Part shown: one piece after another, positions 62,539-64,000 of the stretch | Layout of the letters: each line of letters starts with the position of its first letter | Numbering within the stretch: the stretch's first letter is position 1 | Assembly (NCBI RefSeq): GCF_000744095.1 | Contig: NZ_JQLI01000001.1 | Coordinates: forward strand, 1,488,001-1,552,000 | Source: Cupriavidus necator A5-1 | GTDB lineage: Bacteria; Pseudomonadota; Gammaproteobacteria; Burkholderiales; Burkholderiaceae | Direction: 5' to 3' | DNA length: 64,000 nt | Program-made: the position numbers and the translations under genes | The notes under the pieces: generated by a model | Seen by the model: only the letters and a program-made list of their open reading frames with translations | Database searches by the model: none | What the model was told of the DNA's origin: nothing

Positions 62539-63660
62539 TTAACGGCGGTTCCCCATCTGTTCGCGGTACGTCCATTCGCCGTCGCGACCGAACACCAATG
62601 CCTTTTCGAAGAGATAGGCAGTCGTACACGCATGGCGAGGCATCAAAAGCACCCGATCCCCAACCGCCAGATCTTCGCTTTCGACCACCACATGTTCTTC
62701 GCTCATCATCAGAATCTTCCCGTTCCATCGAAAGCGCGCGCTTAACGGCTTGTCGGGAGAAATTGCCTTGGCACCAGCGTCAAGCGTGGCCGTCTGGCCC
62801 TTCGTGGCAATCACGGTCGCAAGCACATAGGCGCTCGGCTGCCAGCCAAAGTCTTGAAGCTCCGCGTCATGCTGGTCGCTTGAATAGGTCCAGCTTCCCG
62901 GTCCTACGTAATCGGCTAACGAAGCTGGCCAGACATTGAAGCTATAGCTGCCACCGGCGATCAAATCGGAACACAAACCTGCGCCTGCGGCGCGCTCCAT
63001 CAGATCTGTTGCTTGCTCGATGACCGAACCGAGCCGTTCACGTCGCGTTGCACCGTCTGGTCCTTGAATATGACCGTCGTAGATGTGGAATCCGCCAAAG
63101 CGGCCCAAAGCGTCGATATCCCGCGCCAGATCGAGCGCCACCTCTGACAACGGCGCCCCGGTACGTCCCATGCCGGGGTCGAGGTCGACGATCAGCTTTA
63201 GGTTTGAGGTGCCTGGTTTGCTGGCCTCGAGCTCTCTGCGCCACGCCTCAAGCCCCGCGGACGAGTCAACGAGCGCCCCGATCGACGCGTTTGCATAAAT
63301 TCCGGCAACGTTGATCAGTGCCCGAATGTTCGCCCTGTTGGCGCTTGGATAGGCCCAGACGACATAGGGTGCACCAGCGGCAAGCACCATCGCCGTTTCT
63401 GCTACTGTGGCAGCCTTGAAAGCACGAACACCCTCCTTCAGCAGCAGTTCAACTATCCAGCTTGCGCGATGCGTTTTGACGTGCGGCATCAAGCGGCTGA
63501 TCCCTCCGCATGCTTGCGCCGTTGCGTGAAGGTTATCGACTATGCCTTTCTCATGGATCGTGAAACAGGGCGTCTGAACATCCTCCGGCAGAGAGTGCGC
63601 CCATCCGGGGCTAAGTTTGGGAGCTGATAATGATCGGTTAGACATTATTTCGGTTCTCAT
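62539..63660 (-). CDS. DSD1-like PLP enzyme, second type
   Basis: 373 residues of the alanine-racemase N-terminal domain family with a DSD1-like C-terminal domain. The PLP lysine is in LMPHVKTHRAS (about residue 62). Other marks are DLDPGMGRTG, FHIYDGHIQGPDG, AGGSYSF and the metal motif PRHACTTAYLF near the C-terminus. It is related to, but clearly different from, the product of 55103. Starts at 63660 and 63645 are both possible. It is followed by an RraA scar and RidA, which fits D-threonine or D-hydroxy amino acid breakdown. Confidence 0.85.
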   Translation of the reverse strand: MRTEIMSNRSLSAPKLSPGWAHSLPEDVQTPCFTIHEKGIVDNLHATAQACGGISRLMPHVKTHRASWIVELLLKEGVRAFKAATVAETAMVLAAGAPYVVWAYPSANRANIRALINVAGIYANASIGALVDSSAGLEAWRRELEASKPGTSNLKLIVDLDPGMGRTGAPLSEVALDLARDIDALGRFGGFHIYDGHIQGPDGATRRERLGSVIEQATDLMERAAGAGLCSDLIAGGSYSFNVWPASLADYVGPGSWTYSSDQHDAELQDFGWQPSAYVLATVIATKGQTATLDAGAKAISPDKPLSARFRWNGKILMMSEEHVVVESEDLAVGDRVLLMPRHACTTAYLFEKALVFGRDGEWTYREQMGNRR

Positions 63661-63695
63661 TTGTATTGCAATAGTTAGCTTGCATTTCTGTACGC

Positions 63696-64000
63696 TTATC
63701 TATTGGAAAGCGTCGAACTCGCTATGTCATCGACGACTGGCGAACCGCCTTCGAGATACGCCTCAGTCACACCGCGCAAATGCATCAACAGGCTCGCATG
63801 CGTCTCCCACGGTAAACGGTCGACACTCATAACCGGACGGGCAGGTTTATCGACGCGGCTATCGTCTACGGCTTGCCCGACTTCGACCGCCGCCGTGAGA
63901 AATGCACGGTCTTTCTCCGGGTGAAAATCCGCGAGCAGCGACCCCGAAAGAGTGGGTTCGACCAACGCCATCGCCAACAGCAATCCCCAACCGCCCCAGT
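63696..64000 (-). CDS. Unrecognised protein, C-terminal part only
   Basis: An open minus-strand frame enters from beyond 64000 and ends at 63696, giving about 101 residues. It contains WGLLLAMALVEPTLSGS near the edge and DRAFLTAAVEVGQAVDD, then PWETHASLLMHLRGVTEAYL. I do not recognise the family. It ends 35 bases before the PLP gene on the same strand, so it probably belongs to the same operon. Confidence 0.5.
   Translation of the reverse strand, partial: WGGWGLLLAMALVEPTLSGSLLADFHPEKDRAFLTAAVEVGQAVDDSRVDKPARPVMSVDRLPWETHASLLMHLRGVTEAYLEGGSPVVDDIASSTLSNR

Overview
The window reads as accessory, catabolism-rich DNA from a betaproteobacterium of the order Burkholderiales, most like Cupriavidus or a relative. 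The reasons are the high-GC coding sequence, the many periplasmic Bug-type (TctC) binding proteins (six intact genes and one remnant), a typical acetone carboxylase operon, CaiB/BaiF CoA-transferases, and LysR, IclR and TetR regulators beside each catabolic block. I see no rRNA or tRNA gene, CRISPR array, phage module or replication origin. The species is inferred from gene content only.

Region 1 (1-18.9 kb) is an acyl-CoA catabolic locus with two arms. The left arm runs leftward: a fused double CoA-transferase, a crotonase, an AtuA-family protein with its separate small partner, a second crotonase, then a Tat-exported subunit and a GMC flavoprotein that leaves the window. IclR and Bug genes lie upstream on the same strand. 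The right arm runs rightward from a TetR gene with two matching palindromes: a LiuC-like hydratase, LysR, a second AtuA plus small partner pair, an MDR reductase, a CoA-transferase and a Bug protein. Together they suggest uptake, CoA activation, hydration and AtuA-dependent conversion of a branched or terpenoid-like acid. The substrate is unknown.

Region 2 (18.9-27 kb) is a scar zone: a frameshifted outer-membrane efflux gene, an MFS remnant with a duplicated tail, one intact four-PAS sensor kinase, and an ISL3-family element with a broken transposase. Its left end is repeated as a solo fragment 5 kb upstream.

Region 3 (27-36 kb) holds the acetone carboxylase operon (beta, alpha, gamma subunits). 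A consensus sigma-54 promoter and two palindromic candidate activator sites precede it. A hairpin separates it from an AMP-forming acyl-CoA synthetase that may activate acetoacetate. A truncated dehydrogenase, a Bug gene and a 22-codon UxaA-like stub follow.

Region 4 (36-44 kb) has an intact IS66-family insertion with a perfect 8-bp target duplication, a deleted IS6-family transposase next to a truncated patatin gene, an intact two-gene signalling operon (hybrid histidine kinase plus REC-adenylate cyclase), and a scrambled zone with pieces of a CobW GTPase, a DUF1097 protein, nitrile hydratase beta and alpha subunits, and IS1595-like and IS3-like transposases.

Region 5 (44-64 kb) is a run of small-molecule genes, mostly on the minus strand: Bug receptors, an enolase-superfamily enzyme, threonine aldolase, aldo/keto reductase, a beta-lactamase-fold hydrolase, N-acyl-D-amino-acid deacylase, two DSD1-like PLP enzymes, RraA, a DapA-family lyase, two SDRs and RidA. 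Between them lie remnants of M81 peptidase, GntR, MFS, SMP-30, DapA and RraA genes. The intact set fits breakdown of N-acylated, D- or beta-hydroxy amino acids to 2-oxo acids, but this is inference.
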